64,000 nucleotides of DNA from Stenotrophomonas sp. ZAC14D1_NAIMI4_1. Its GTDB lineage: Bacteria > Pseudomonadota > Gammaproteobacteria > Xanthomonadales > Xanthomonadaceae. The DNA lies in the NCBI RefSeq assembly GCF_003086775.1, contig NZ_CP026001.1, positions 2,320,407 through 2,384,406 on the forward strand, given 5' to 3'. The translations under genes and the position numbers were made by a program. The notes under the pieces were generated by a model, which did no database searches, was not told the origin of the DNA, and worked only from the letters and a program-made list of their open reading frames with translations. Each line of letters begins with the position of its first letter. The stretch's first letter is position 1. This document shows positions 19,860 to 30,029 of the stretch, piece by piece.

Positions 19860-20984
19860 CTACCCGCCCACGCGGAATGGGCTGTGCCCCATCAGCTCCT
19901 GCCGGTACCGACGGACATCGCGCCGCTCCTGCTGGCACCACTCCCGCAGCGCCTCGGCAAAATCCGCATCGGCCACCCAATGCCGACTGCGCACCAGCGT
20001 TGGCAGGAAGCCGCGTGCCAGTTTGTGCTCGCCCTGCGCGCCGGGCTCGAAGCGCGTCAGCCCCTCGCGCAGGCAGTACTCGATGCCCTGGTAGTAGCAC
20101 GCTTCGAAATGCAGGCCGGGCAGGGTGGCGCCACCCCAGTAGCGGCCATAGAGCGTGTCGCCCCCGCGCAGGCACAGCGCGCCTGCAATCGGCTCGCCGT
20201 CCTGCTCGGCCAGGAACAGCGCCAGCCCGCGGCCCAGCGAAATCGCCAGGTGGCGCAGGAACGCCTCGGTCAGCGCCGGCGCATTGCCGTACTCGAGGAA
20301 GGTCTGCAGATAGAAGCGGTACATCGCCTGCAGGTCGGCGCGGCTGGCGTCATTGCCATGCACCACCCGGAAGGTGATTCCCTGGCGGGTGACCTTGGCG
20401 CGCTCCTGGCGGATGTTCTTGCGGTGCTTATGGTCCATCGCAGCGAGGAACTGCTCGAACGTGGTCCAGTCGCCCGGGTTCTGCCACTGGAACTGCACGT
20501 CTTCGCGCAGCAGCCAGTCGTCATTGAAGGCGTCGTCGTCGCTGGCGGTGTGGAAGTTGATGTGTGCCGAAGACACCTCCAGCCCGTGCAGCTGCTCGCG
20601 AAGCACCGCCAGCAGCGCAGCCCGGTTCACGCCATCGCCGGCCAGCAGGCGGGGCCCCGTCACCGGCGAGTACGGCACCGCGCCCAGCCACTTCGGGTAA
20701 TAGTCGCGACCGTGCCGCGCATAGGCGTTCGCCCAGGCGTGGTCGAACACGAACTCACCGTGGGAGTTGGTTTTCAGGTAACCCGGAATGGCGCCGACCA
20801 GGGTGTCGTCATCCCACAGGGTGAGGTGCCGTGGCTGCCAGCCCCAGTCCTCGCGCAGGCAGCCGTGGGCCTCCAGCCCGGACAGGAAGGCGTGGCTGAC
20901 GAAGGGGTTGCGGCCGTCGTGCAGGGCGTCCCAAACGGTGTCGGGAATGGCCTGCAGGGAGTCGAGGAAGCGGGCGGAGAGCAT
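19860..20984 (-). CDS. GNAT-fold / FemAB-like protein (DUF482, PF04339)
   Basis: 374 residues. The family is often annotated as peptidoglycan biosynthesis or GNAT acetyltransferase; its biochemical activity is not settled. Visible landmarks are the N-terminal NPFVSHAFLSGLEAHGC, FVFDHAWANAYARHG, KWLGAVPYSPVTGPRLL, HKHRKNIRQERAKV and the C-terminal RFEPGAQGEHKLARGFLP. It has no signal peptide. A decayed partial copy of this gene lies at 21605-21800, in the same orientation, inside a duplicated segment that also involves the amidase genes. Confidence 0.85.
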   Translation of the reverse strand: MLSARFLDSLQAIPDTVWDALHDGRNPFVSHAFLSGLEAHGCLREDWGWQPRHLTLWDDDTLVGAIPGYLKTNSHGEFVFDHAWANAYARHGRDYYPKWLGAVPYSPVTGPRLLAGDGVNRAALLAVLREQLHGLEVSSAHINFHTASDDDAFNDDWLLREDVQFQWQNPGDWTTFEQFLAAMDHKHRKNIRQERAKVTRQGITFRVVHGNDASRADLQAMYRFYLQTFLEYGNAPALTEAFLRHLAISLGRGLALFLAEQDGEPIAGALCLRGGDTLYGRYWGGATLPGLHFEACYYQGIEYCLREGLTRFEPGAQGEHKLARGFLPTLVRSRHWVADADFAEALREWCQQERRDVRRYRQELMGHSPFRVGG

Positions 20985-21153
20985 GGGGAAAGGATAGGGC
21001 AGGTCGGGTTCGATTTGCCGGGTGTCGTGAATGCCTTGAGGATTCTTGCAATTTCATGGATGCGTGAAGTTCGTCCCGTTGCTCATCCCGGTTGGAAGTC
21101 ACGTTGATGAAGCCGCGCATCGGCTGCAAAGACTCGAACCGGAGGACCAACAC

Positions 21154-21624
21154 ATGACATTGACCTGCCTGCTTCGCTGCGCACCGGGCACTTGCTTTGC
21201 AATGGCATCGCTTTTCGCTCCCCTGCCATCACTGGCGGATGCTGGCTCGGCCGCGGCCAGCGTTCAGCACAGCGATGCACAGCTTGATGCGATCCTGACC
21301 GTCAGGGCGCAGGAGATTCTGGACCGGATGAAGCGCCTTGAGGGCCAGTCGAAGGACATCCGCGTGCAGGTGGTTTTCGACTTCGGGGCGGGCGCGCTTC
21401 GAGTCTACTTTGGCCCTGGAATCCTGCCGGATGACTACGGCGCCAGCTTTGAGGATCAGCATGACGACTTTCGTCATAGCTTGACGCACATTGCTCAGAA
21501 GGCTGCGCCAGTAAAGGAAATCATATTCCGCTACGACGGTCGAGAGATCGAAGCGTACTTTCCGGAGGTCAGGAAGGAGGCGGAGGATGCTCAGAGGGCG
21601 CGCGTGCGACCGCGCCGCGCGTAG
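21154..21624 (+). CDS. Secreted protein related to the N-terminal domain of the downstream amidase
   Basis: 156 residues from the ATG at 21154, with GGAGG nine bases upstream. A signal peptide (about 1-29, ending SLADA) precedes a domain that matches the N-terminal domain of the 21941 amidase at modest identity. Shared elements include DAI-TRA, LPDDYGASFED against LPESGGAELED, and FRYDGREIEAYFPE against FYNGRSFEEQYPAE. There is no amidase domain. The last residues (about RARVRPRRA) are read through an antisense remnant of the DUF482 gene. The protein is therefore probably a truncated duplicate of the amidase that still encodes a secreted domain. Whether it is functional is unknown. Confidence 0.7.
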   Translation: MTLTCLLRCAPGTCFAMASLFAPLPSLADAGSAAASVQHSDAQLDAILTVRAQEILDRMKRLEGQSKDIRVQVVFDFGAGALRVYFGPGILPDDYGASFEDQHDDFRHSLTHIAQKAAPVKEIIFRYDGREIEAYFPEVRKEAEDAQRARVRPRRA

Positions 21625-21800
21625 GCGTTCACTCAGGAGTGGTCGAACACGGAGACTCCAGCTCGTGCAGGAAGGTGCGGCTCGCGAACGGGGCGTGGCC
21701 GCTGCGCAGAGCATTCCGGTCGGTGTCGGGAATGGCCTGCTGAACGTCGGGGAAGCGGGCTGAGAGCGAGGGAGAAGGATAGGGCAGCTGGTATTCGACG
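21605..21800 (-). pseudogene. Remnant of the DUF482-type gene
   Basis: Bases 21605-21651 match the intact gene at 20705-20757 (AGGCGTTC...CAGG...GTGGTCGAACAC). Bases 21662-21800 match its 5' end and upstream sequence (about 20876-21005), including GGTGTCGGGAATGGCCTGC and AAGGATAGGGCAG. The region between is deleted. Residual translation reads LSARFPDVQQAIPDTDRNAL against LSARFLDSLQAIPDTVWDAL in the intact gene. The fragment cannot encode the full protein. Confidence 0.85.
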
Positions 21801-21940
21801 CCTTCAGCAGCGGTGGCTGGAATGACAAAAGTACGAAATCGCGTGGTTTGTGACTTCATCCCGCTCGGCCAGCATCAGCGTGTGGATAGTTCTGATGAGC
21901 GGCTATTGAGCCGTCACATCAACACTTGAGGGAGAGTCAT

Positions 21941-23458
21941 GTGATTGCAGTAGCACTAATCGTGGTTTCTGCGCTGGCGGGTCAGGTCGAAGCCGGCCAG
22001 TCCGCGTTCCATCGAGGACTCGTGGACACGGATCCGGCGGTGGACGCCATCGTCACCCGTGCGAGCCAAAATGCACTCGATTACTACCGACGACAGAATC
22101 ATCTGAACACCCCGGCGGACGTAAGAGCCGTATATGACCCTGGAACAGGGATGATCCGAATCGACCTGAGAGGAGGGCTTCTGCCCGAAAGCGGTGGCGC
22201 CGAGCTGGAGGATCTGCAGGGGTTCATTTCAAATGGTGCACTCGATGCGATGAGGCCCATTTTCCCGGCCACGGGAACGAAGTTCTTCTACAACGGCAGG
22301 TCATTCGAGGAGCAGTATCCGGCGGAAGCGGCTGAAGATCGGAACACTTCTTGGTTGCGCCAAGGAGTTGGACCAGTGGTCGTGTCCGCTGGACACGGCT
22401 GGTACTACCACCACGGGTTCCGGGACTGGAGAGCGCAACGTGATCCATCAAATGGGATCATCGAAGATCAGATCACGCCTGGCTACGCACATGAACTTCG
22501 GGTATTGCTGGTTGAGCGAAGTCGGGTGGATGCAGTGCGTATTCGTTCCGAGGGGATGGATCTTCATGATCCAAGTGGGGAAGAGTGGTGGCGCCTCGGC
22601 GGGAGGTATTCGTTGCAGGCTGCCAAGCCAGGTCTGTCCGACGTCTGGAACTCTCTACCGAACTCCAGCAGTTCTCTTCGGGAGAGAGATGAAGATATAC
22701 GCAGCCGACCACGCTACGCCAACCATCTGGATGCGCGTGCGTTGATCCACCTGCATACCAATGCAGGAAATCCAGCTGCATCCGGCGCGCGTGCATATGT
22801 TGCCGGGGGGCGGCCGGACGATCATCGACTGGCGAGCAGTGTGCTCTGTTACATGAAGGAGCTGATCAATTCAGTAGAGGACTATTCGGGATACGCCGTC
22901 GCTCTGGCGCCTGATATAGGGAGGCATGGTGAGAACGTTCAGGCAGACATGCCTTCCGTCATCATCGAGACAGGCTTTCACACCAATATTTCGGACGCCG
23001 CAGCCCTCCAGGGTCCCGTCTTCCGCACAGCCTCAATGAAGGGGGTCGAGAAAGGCTATCGACTCTTCCGCGAAGGCAAGGACTGCCTTCCTCTCAAGGC
23101 AGAGCCAATCGAGGGCATTCACCTTTCAGCCGGGGGATCGAAGCAGGTCGATGTTGTATTTGAAGGCTACCCTCAATACCCCATCCAGCTGATCACCACC
23201 AATGTCGGTTGCCCGCCGGGCTGGACCTGCACGGATGGGCGGGTACGCATCGAGACCCCTGATGCCAAGCCGAGCCAGATTACGCTGCGTTGCGAGAACG
23301 CCGGAAGCGCGCCCATCTTCTGGGACACCCAAGTGGTGGACGACGACGGCGTGAAGTCTCCGCCGATGCGTCATTGGGTGCAGTGCACGCGCAGGCCCGG
23401 AGGTGCGGCCTCAGGTCCGGGCGTCACAGCCGGGATTGAGGCGGCGACGGCGGGTTGA
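21941..23458 (+). CDS. Secreted N-acetylmuramoyl-L-alanine amidase (Amidase_3)
   Basis: About 505 residues. It cleaves the amide bond between muramic acid and the peptide of peptidoglycan in the periplasm or outside the cell. A signal peptide (VIAVALIVVSALAGQVEAGQ) leads to a domain (about 20-130) shared with the upstream 156-aa protein. The zinc amidase follows, with ligands in VSAGHG (about 149), Glu in GIIEDQI (about 173), HLHTNAG (about 270) and the catalytic Glu in VIIETGFHTN (about 342). The C-terminal 120 residues form an extra Cys-containing domain. The GTG at 21941 is chosen because GAGGGAGAG lies just upstream; a TTG at 21926 overlaps that site. A terminator follows directly. Confidence 0.85.
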   Translation: MIAVALIVVSALAGQVEAGQSAFHRGLVDTDPAVDAIVTRASQNALDYYRRQNHLNTPADVRAVYDPGTGMIRIDLRGGLLPESGGAELEDLQGFISNGALDAMRPIFPATGTKFFYNGRSFEEQYPAEAAEDRNTSWLRQGVGPVVVSAGHGWYYHHGFRDWRAQRDPSNGIIEDQITPGYAHELRVLLVERSRVDAVRIRSEGMDLHDPSGEEWWRLGGRYSLQAAKPGLSDVWNSLPNSSSSLRERDEDIRSRPRYANHLDARALIHLHTNAGNPAASGARAYVAGGRPDDHRLASSVLCYMKELINSVEDYSGYAVALAPDIGRHGENVQADMPSVIIETGFHTNISDAAALQGPVFRTASMKGVEKGYRLFREGKDCLPLKAEPIEGIHLSAGGSKQVDVVFEGYPQYPIQLITTNVGCPPGWTCTDGRVRIETPDAKPSQITLRCENAGSAPIFWDTQVVDDDGVKSPPMRHWVQCTRRPGGAASGPGVTAGIEAATAG

Positions 23459-23488
23459 AAAAACGGGCGCTTGCGCGCCCGTTTTCTT
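23458..23488. terminator. Bidirectional terminator between amidase and trxB
   Basis: AAAAAACGGGCGC-TTGC-GCGCCCGTTTTCTT: a seven-to-nine-base stem with A and T tracts on both sides, serving both convergent genes. Confidence 0.9.
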
Positions 23489-23490
23489 CC

Positions 23491-23512
23491 GTCGAGCATG
23501 GCTCGACGCTAC
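23491..23512 (-). repeat. SMAG palindrome
   Basis: GTCGAGCATGGCTCGACGCTAC, between the bidirectional terminator and the trxB stop. Confidence 0.8.
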
Positions 23513-23531
23513 AGAAAAGGCAGTCGAAGCC

Positions 23532-24596
<1,065 letters not shown>

Positions 24597-24670
24597 TCAA
24601 GCCGATGAACAGAACGCCGTCACCCATGGGTGGTTTTGGCGCCTGTCGGCACCCTTGATGTCGCCCGTGA

Positions 24671-24699
24671 CTGAAAACTGACGCCGTGTCGTTTATTAT
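24671..24699 (+). promoter_or_regulatory. Candidate ftsK promoter
   Basis: CTGAAA (24671-24676), a 17-base spacer, and TATTAT (24694-24699). The start codon is 37 bases further downstream. Confidence 0.5.
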
Positions 24700-24736
24700 C
24701 AAACACTAACAGCGCATTCCAAAGGTATGGTCTAAG

Positions 24737-27097
24737 GTGGCGAAGCAGGTGCCCGAACGCTCCAAGTCCGACGACAAAAAGGCGTCGCGTCGCTCGGCGG
24801 CAGCGGCCACAACCGACAATCCCCGTCGTCAGCGCCTGTGGCGCGACCTGGGGCTGATCGCCATCGCGCCGGCGCTGCTGTATCTGGCGGCCAGCCTTTT
24901 CACCTATTCAGCCAGTGACCCGGGCTGGTCGCACACGGGCAGCGTGGTCGCGCCCGTGCACAACATGGGCGGCCGTGCCGGCGCGTGGATCGCCGACGTG
25001 CTGCTGCAGCTGTTCGGCTACATCGCGTTCCTGTTGCCGGTGGTGCTTGGCGCGCTGGCGTGGATCGCCATGTTCGGCCTGAAGCGCGAAAGCAAGGGCG
25101 AGAACGATCTCGATCCGGCCCTGCGCCTGGTCGGGCTGGTCGGCTTCCTGATCGCCGGTACCGGCTTCCTGCATGTGCGGCTGTTCAGTGGCGACGTGTC
25201 CAGTGCGGGCGGCATCCTCGGCAAACTGGTCGGCAATTCGCTCACGGTGGGCTTCGGCGCGCTGGGCGCCAACCTGTTCGTGCTGGTGCTGCTGCTGGCC
25301 TCGATCACCCTGGCGACCGGCCTGTCGTGGTTCGCGGTGATGGAGAAGATCGGCCGTGGCGTCATGTCTCTGGCGCCGCTGCTGGAACGCAAGAAGGAAC
25401 AGGCCACCGAGTGGCAGCAGACCCGCGCCATGCGTGAGGAGCGCCAGGAAGTGCGCAAGGCCGACGCCGAGGTTCGCGCAAAGCGTGAGCCGGTGAAGAT
25501 CGAGCCGCGCCCGGAGCCGGTGATCGAGAAGAGCGACCGAGCCAAGCGCGACACGCAGATCCCGATGTTCCGTGGCGTCAATGGCGACGGCTCGGACCTG
25601 CCGCCGCTGGCGCTGCTGGATGATCCCAAGCCGCAGCCGGTGGGTTACGACAAGGACACCCTGGACGCGCTGTCGCGGCAGATCGAGTTCAAGCTCAAGG
25701 ACTTCCGCATCGACGCGCAGGTGGTCGGTGCCAATCCCGGCCCGGTCATCACCCGCTTCGAGATCGAGCCGGCGCCGGGCATCAAGGTCAGCCAGATCAG
25801 CTCGCTGGACAAGGACATCGCCCGCGGCCTGTCAGTGAAGTCGGTGCGCGTGGTCGACGTCATTCCGGGCAAGTCGGTGATCGGCCTGGAAATCCCGAAC
25901 GTCACCCGCGAGATGATCTACCTCTCCGAACTGCTGCGTTCGAAGGAGTACGACAAGTCGGCCAGCGTGCTGACCCTGGCGCTGGGCAAGGACATCGCCG
26001 GCCGCTCCACCGTGGCGGACCTGGCGCGCATGCCGCACCTGCTGGTGGCGGGTACGACCGGTTCGGGCAAGTCGGTGGCGGTCAACGCCATGGTGCTCAG
26101 CCTGCTGTTCAAGGCCTCGCCGAAAGACCTGCGCATGCTGATGATCGACCCGAAGATGCTCGAGCTGAGCGTCTACCAGGGCATCCCGCACCTGCTCGCG
26201 CCGGTGGTCACCGACATGAAGGAGGCCGCCAACGGCCTGCGCTGGTGCGTGGCCGAGATGGAGCGCCGCTACAAGCTGATGAGCGCGGTGGGCGTGCGCA
26301 ACCTGGCCGGCTTCAACAAGAAGGTGAAGGACGCCCAGGACGCCGGCCAGCCGCTGATGGACCCGCTGTTCAAGCCGAACCCGGAACTGGGCGAGGCCCC
26401 GCGTCCGCTGGAGACGCTGCCGTTCGTGGTCATCTTCATCGACGAATTCGCCGACATGATGATGATCGTCGGCAAAAAGGTGGAAGAGCTGATCGCCCGC
26501 TTGGCGCAGAAGGCGCGTGCGGCCGGCATCCACCTGATCCTGGCGACCCAGCGCCCGTCGGTGGACGTGATCACCGGCCTGATCAAGGCCAACATCCCGA
26601 CCCGCATCGCTTTCCAGGTCAGCTCGAAGATCGATTCGCGCACCATCCTGGACCAGTCCGGCGCTGAAACGCTGCTGGGCCACGGCGACATGCTGTACCT
26701 GCCGCCCGGCACGGCCATGCCCGAGCGTGTGCATGGCGCCTTCGTTTCCGACGATGAAGTGCACCGCGTGGTCGAGCACCTCAAGGCGATGGGCCCGGCC
26801 GATTACATCGATGGCGTACTGGACGAAGTGCAGACGATGGGCGATGGCGTGGTGGTCGGTGCGACCGGCCTGCCGGAAACCAGTGCTGCAGGTGACGAGT
26901 CCGATCCGCTGTACGACGAGGCGCTGCGGGTGGTTACCGAGACCCGCCGCGCGTCCATTTCCGGCGTGCAGCGCCGCCTGAAGATCGGCTACAACCGTGC
27001 GGCACGACTGATCGAGGCCATGGAAGCGGCCGGCGTGGTCAGCGCCCCCGAACACAATGGCGACCGCACGGTGTTGGCACCGCCGCCGCCGAAGTAA
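24737..27097 (+). CDS. ftsK: DNA translocase FtsK
   Basis: 786 residues. FtsK moves chromosomal DNA at the division septum and activates XerCD recombination at dif. The N-terminal region has four membrane helices (about 37-210) and a short charged linker. The motor follows, with Walker A GTTGSGKS (about 439-446), Walker [13 protein letters not shown], and a C-terminal gamma winged helix ([20 protein letters not shown]). The linker is short compared with E. coli FtsK, as in many other bacteria. It starts with GTG at 24737. The downstream DUF3857 gene follows in the same frame after a 28- to 37-base gap. Confidence 0.97.
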   Translation: MAKQVPERSKSDDKKASRRSAAAATTDNPRRQRLWRDLGLIAIAPALLYLAASLFTYSASDPGWSHTGSVVAPVHNMGGRAGAWIADVLLQLFGYIAFLLPVVLGALAWIAMFGLKRESKGENDLDPALRLVGLVGFLIAGTGFLHVRLFSGDVSSAGGILGKLVGNSLTVGFGALGANLFVLVLLLASITLATGLSWFAVMEKIGRGVMSLAPLLERKKEQATEWQQTRAMREERQEVRKADAEVRAKREPVKIEPRPEPVIEKSDRAKRDTQIPMFRGVNGDGSDLPPLALLDDPKPQPVGYDKDTLDALSRQIEFKLKDFRIDAQVVGANPGPVITRFEIEPAPGIKVSQISSLDKDIARGLSVKSVRVVDVIPGKSVIGLEIPNVTREMIYLSELLRSKEYDKSASVLTLALGKDIAGRSTVADLARMPHLLVAGTTGSGKSVAVNAMVLSLLFKASPKDLRMLMIDPKMLELSVYQGIPHLLAPVVTDMKEAANGLRWCVAEMERRYKLMSAVGVRNLAGFNKKVKDAQDAGQPLMDPLFKPNPELGEAPRPLETLPFVVIFIDEFADMMMIVGKKVEELIARLAQKARAAGIHLILATQRPSVDVITGLIKANIPTRIAFQVSSKIDSRTILDQSGAETLLGHGDMLYLPPGTAMPERVHGAFVSDDEVHRVVEHLKAMGPADYIDGVLDEVQTMGDGVVVGATGLPETSAAGDESDPLYDEALRVVTETRRASISGVQRRLKIGYNRAARLIEAMEAAGVVSAPEHNGDRTVLAPPPPK

Positions 27098-27133
27098 GCC
27101 CTGCCACGCCTACGACGTCCAAGGATCCGACGC

Positions 27134-29071
27134 ATTTTCCGACCCGTTCCCTGCGCGCTGGCGCTGGCCTGTCTGCTTGCCGCCAGCCCGGCCCTGGCCG
27201 GGGCGTCGGCCGCGGCGCCGACACCGGCGCCGCCGTCGGTCGGCAGCGATGCCGAGGCCAGCAACAATTTCAGTTTTGTCCGCTACCGTGCGGATTACGT
27301 GGTACGGCCGGATGCCGGCAACGTGCAGACCGAAACCTACGAGATCCTGCTCAAGACCAAGGCGGCGGTGGAACAGTTCAGCCAGGTGCGGCTGAGCTAC
27401 AGCGAGAAGATGGAGACCCTGGACGTGGTCAGCGCCTATACGCTGACCGCCGACGGCCAGCGCCGCGACGTGCCGGCCGACCGCATCTACACCCAGGAAA
27501 GCTATTCCAGCGCAGCCGCGGCCATGTATGCCGACCGCAAGGTGCGGGTGATCGTGTTTCCGAACCTGGCGCCGGGCACCCGCCTGGTCTACCAGGTGCG
27601 CCGCACCCAGCAGACCCCATATTTCCCCGGCTACTTCGGCCTGTGGGAAACCTTCAACGTGTTCACCCAGTACGACGATGCCGAAGTGACCCTGAGCGCG
27701 CCGGCCAGCCTGCCCATGCATGTGGACAGCCGGGGCGTGCAGGGCAGCGATACGCCGACGGTGAAGGACGGCCAGGCGCAGTGGCGCTGGCGCTACCAGC
27801 GCCGCGACCCGATGCAGGCGCAGAACTGGGCGGCGGCGGTATGGGAGTTCGGCCCGAACATCATGGCCAGCACGTACCGAGACTGGGCCCAGGTCGGGCG
27901 CGCCTACCAGGTCAAGGCCGGCCAGGCCGCGCAGGTGACCCCGCAGATCCAGGCACTGGCCGATGAGGTGACCGCCGGCCTGGTCGACCGCAAGGCACAG
28001 GCCGACGCGCTCTATCGCTGGGTGGCGCAGAACATCCGCTACGTGGCCGTGTACCTGGGCAACGGCGGGCTGGAGCCGAACAGCGCGCAGAGCATCCTCG
28101 ACAACCACTATGGCGACTGCAAGGACCATGTGGTGATCCTCGAAGCGCTGCTGGCAGCCAAGGGCATCGCCAGTTCGCCGGTGCTGATCGGTGCCGGGGG
28201 TGGCCCGACGCTGCCGAAGATCCCGGTGCTGGGCCGGTTCAACCACGCCATCACCTATGTGCCCGAGTTCGATCTGTACCTGGATTCGACCAGTGCTTGG
28301 GCGCGCTTCGGCCAGCTGCCCGATGGCGACCTGGGGGCGCCGGTGCTGCGCACCCGTGATGCCACCCTGGCGCGCACGCCGGACAACGATCCGCAGCGCA
28401 ATGCCACGGCGATGGACGTGCGCTTCACCTTTGATGCGCAGGGCAACCTGCGCGGTGAGACGGTGCCGCAGCTGAGCGACAATGCCGAGATCGGCATGCG
28501 CGCGCAGTTCGCCCAGCTCAACACGCAGAACCGGGCACGTGCCGAAGAGTCGATCATGGCCGCCTCCGGTTTCGACGGGCGCGGCCAGCTGCAGCTGCTG
28601 GGCGTGCCGGTCGACCTGACCCATCCGTTCGGCTACCGCATGGCGTTCCAGGCCGAAGACTACGTGGACTTCAGCGTGGCCGGCGGGATGGCCGTGCCGG
28701 ACCCGCCGGGCGGCGAATCGGTGCGCGGGCTGTACGCCACGGCGTCGGCCCCGGCCAACGAAACGCCGTTCTACTGCAACGCCAGCCTGCGCGAGGAAAC
28801 CTACCGCCTGCAGTTCCCGGGCAGCGTGCCGATCATCGCAATCCCGCAGAGCCAGCATTTCAGCAATGCTGCCGGTGATTACCGGGTGGACTGGACGCGG
28901 CAAGGGCAGGAGGTGGTCGTCCATCACCGCCTGCAGCAGAACGCCGTGCGGGGTGCCGATGCGCTGTGCCAGCCGGAGGATTACCCGGCCTTCCGCGCGC
29001 TGTACCGCGAGGTGCGCCGCGGGTTCCGCGGGCAGGTGCTGTACGGCAGATTGCCGGGTGCGGCCGGCTGA
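27134..29071 (+). CDS. Secreted DUF3857 / transglutaminase-like protein
   Basis: About 645 residues. A clear signal peptide (CALALACLLAASPALAGASA) precedes a DUF3857 domain and a transglutaminase core with the catalytic Cys in YGDCKDHVVI (about 327), His in FNHAITYV and Asp in DLYLDSTS. These proteins are probably periplasmic, and their substrate is unknown. The start is a puzzle. No ATG, GTG or TTG exists between the ftsK stop (27095-27097) and the signal peptide; the first GTG (27299) would remove it. ATT at 27134, with AAGG nine bases upstream, is my best guess. ATC at 27125 and CTG at 27101 are alternatives. Confidence 0.75.
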   Translation: MFRPVPCALALACLLAASPALAGASAAAPTPAPPSVGSDAEASNNFSFVRYRADYVVRPDAGNVQTETYEILLKTKAAVEQFSQVRLSYSEKMETLDVVSAYTLTADGQRRDVPADRIYTQESYSSAAAAMYADRKVRVIVFPNLAPGTRLVYQVRRTQQTPYFPGYFGLWETFNVFTQYDDAEVTLSAPASLPMHVDSRGVQGSDTPTVKDGQAQWRWRYQRRDPMQAQNWAAAVWEFGPNIMASTYRDWAQVGRAYQVKAGQAAQVTPQIQALADEVTAGLVDRKAQADALYRWVAQNIRYVAVYLGNGGLEPNSAQSILDNHYGDCKDHVVILEALLAAKGIASSPVLIGAGGGPTLPKIPVLGRFNHAITYVPEFDLYLDSTSAWARFGQLPDGDLGAPVLRTRDATLARTPDNDPQRNATAMDVRFTFDAQGNLRGETVPQLSDNAEIGMRAQFAQLNTQNRARAEESIMAASGFDGRGQLQLLGVPVDLTHPFGYRMAFQAEDYVDFSVAGGMAVPDPPGGESVRGLYATASAPANETPFYCNASLREETYRLQFPGSVPIIAIPQSQHFSNAAGDYRVDWTRQGQEVVVHHRLQQNAVRGADALCQPEDYPAFRALYREVRRGFRGQVLYGRLPGAAG

Positions 29072-29182
29072 ATCGCCGATGCACGCGCGGGGCGGCATAA
29101 TGTCGCCCTGATCGCCCATTCATCTTCATCCGGGCACACTGGCTCCCAACTTTCCTGGCGCATGCGCCCACAGGATTCCTGC

Positions 29183-29821
29183 ATGAACATCCGCTTCCGT
29201 CGTTTCCTTGCCACCACCACCCTGGCCGTGGCCTGCGCCGCTGCCGGCAGCGCCTGGGCCGGCGCCCGCGATGACCTGAAGACCTTCACCAGTGGCCTGA
29301 AGGGTCTGGATGGCCAGTTCAGCCAGCAGGTGTTCGACAGCCGTGGCAAGGTGAAGGAATCGACCAGCGGCCGCGTGGCCCTGTCGGCGCCGCGCCTGTT
29401 CCGCTGGGAGTATGTGCGCCCGCATGAGCAGCTGATCGTGGCTGATGGCAAGAAGGTCTGGATGTACGAGCCGGACCTGGAGCAGGCCACCGTGCGCGAG
29501 CAGGGCAAGGAAGAGCAGAACAGCCCGCTGACCGCGCTGATCAATCCGGCGCTGCTGGAACAGCAGTACGACCTGAGTGAAGAGGCGGCCAAGCGTGACG
29601 GCCTGCAGTGGCTGTCGCTGTCGCCGAAGCGCGATACCGAAGCCAGCTTCCAGTACGCCGCGCTGGGCTTCAACGCGCAGGGCCTGGCCAAGATGGAAAT
29701 CACCGATGCGGTCGGCCAGCGCACCGTCATCACCTTCAGTGGCTGGAAGCGCAACCCGGGCTTCGCCGCCGGCACCTTCAGCTTCACCCCGCCGAAGGGC
29801 ACCGACGTCATCGGTAACTGA
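29183..29821 (+). CDS. lolA: Outer-membrane lipoprotein carrier protein LolA
   Basis: 212 residues. LolA takes lipoproteins from LolCDE and carries them across the periplasm to LolB. The signal peptide is MNIRFRRFLATTTLAVACAA, with cleavage near AWA/GA. The mature domain shows the LolA pattern: LDGQFSQQVFDSRGK, RFRWEYV-type PRLFRWEYVRPHEQLIVADG, KKVWMYEPDLEQ and FTPPKGTDVI. It lies between the transglutaminase gene and rarA, as in many gammaproteobacteria where ftsK-lolA-rarA are neighbours. An array of SMAG elements separates it from rarA. Confidence 0.95.
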   Translation: MNIRFRRFLATTTLAVACAAAGSAWAGARDDLKTFTSGLKGLDGQFSQQVFDSRGKVKESTSGRVALSAPRLFRWEYVRPHEQLIVADGKKVWMYEPDLEQATVREQGKEEQNSPLTALINPALLEQQYDLSEEAAKRDGLQWLSLSPKRDTEASFQYAALGFNAQGLAKMEITDAVGQRTVITFSGWKRNPGFAAGTFSFTPPKGTDVIGN

Positions 29822-29838
29822 TCAAGGTTGCCGACCTG

Positions 29839-30002
29839 GTGGGTGCCAACCGTTGGTTGGCACGCTTTTGACCTGCCGGCCAACGGCCGGCACTACCGAC
29901 CTACCGCTCTGGTGGGTGCCAACCGTTGGTTGGCACGCTTTTGATCTGCCGGCCAGCGGCCGGCACTACCGACATGGTTCGCCGGGCAGAGCCCGGCGCT
30001 AC
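29839..30002. repeat. Five-element SMAG array with 73-bp period
   Basis: The dyad GTGGGTGCCAACCGTTGGTT begins at 29839 and again at 29912. The dyad GCCGGCCAACGGCCGGCACT begins at 29875, with a near copy at 29948. Both pairs are 73 bases apart, so two 73-base units are in tandem. A fifth element, GCCGGGCAGAGCCCGGCGCT, starts at 29981. Confidence 0.85.
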
Positions 30003-30017
30003 CGAGGGGCAGCGCGG

Positions 30018-30023
30018 TACAAT
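30018..30023 (+). promoter_or_regulatory. -10 box (TACAAT) placed for a leaderless rarA transcript
   Basis: TACAAT ends six bases before the GTG at 30030, the same spacing as at clpS. No ribosome site is visible between box and start. Confidence 0.5.
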
Positions 30024-30029
30024 AAGCGC

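Noticed and set aside
29839..30002. Possible CRISPR array
   Set aside because: Repeats alternate between two dyad types and are tandem copies of 73 bases; there are no spacers or cas genes.
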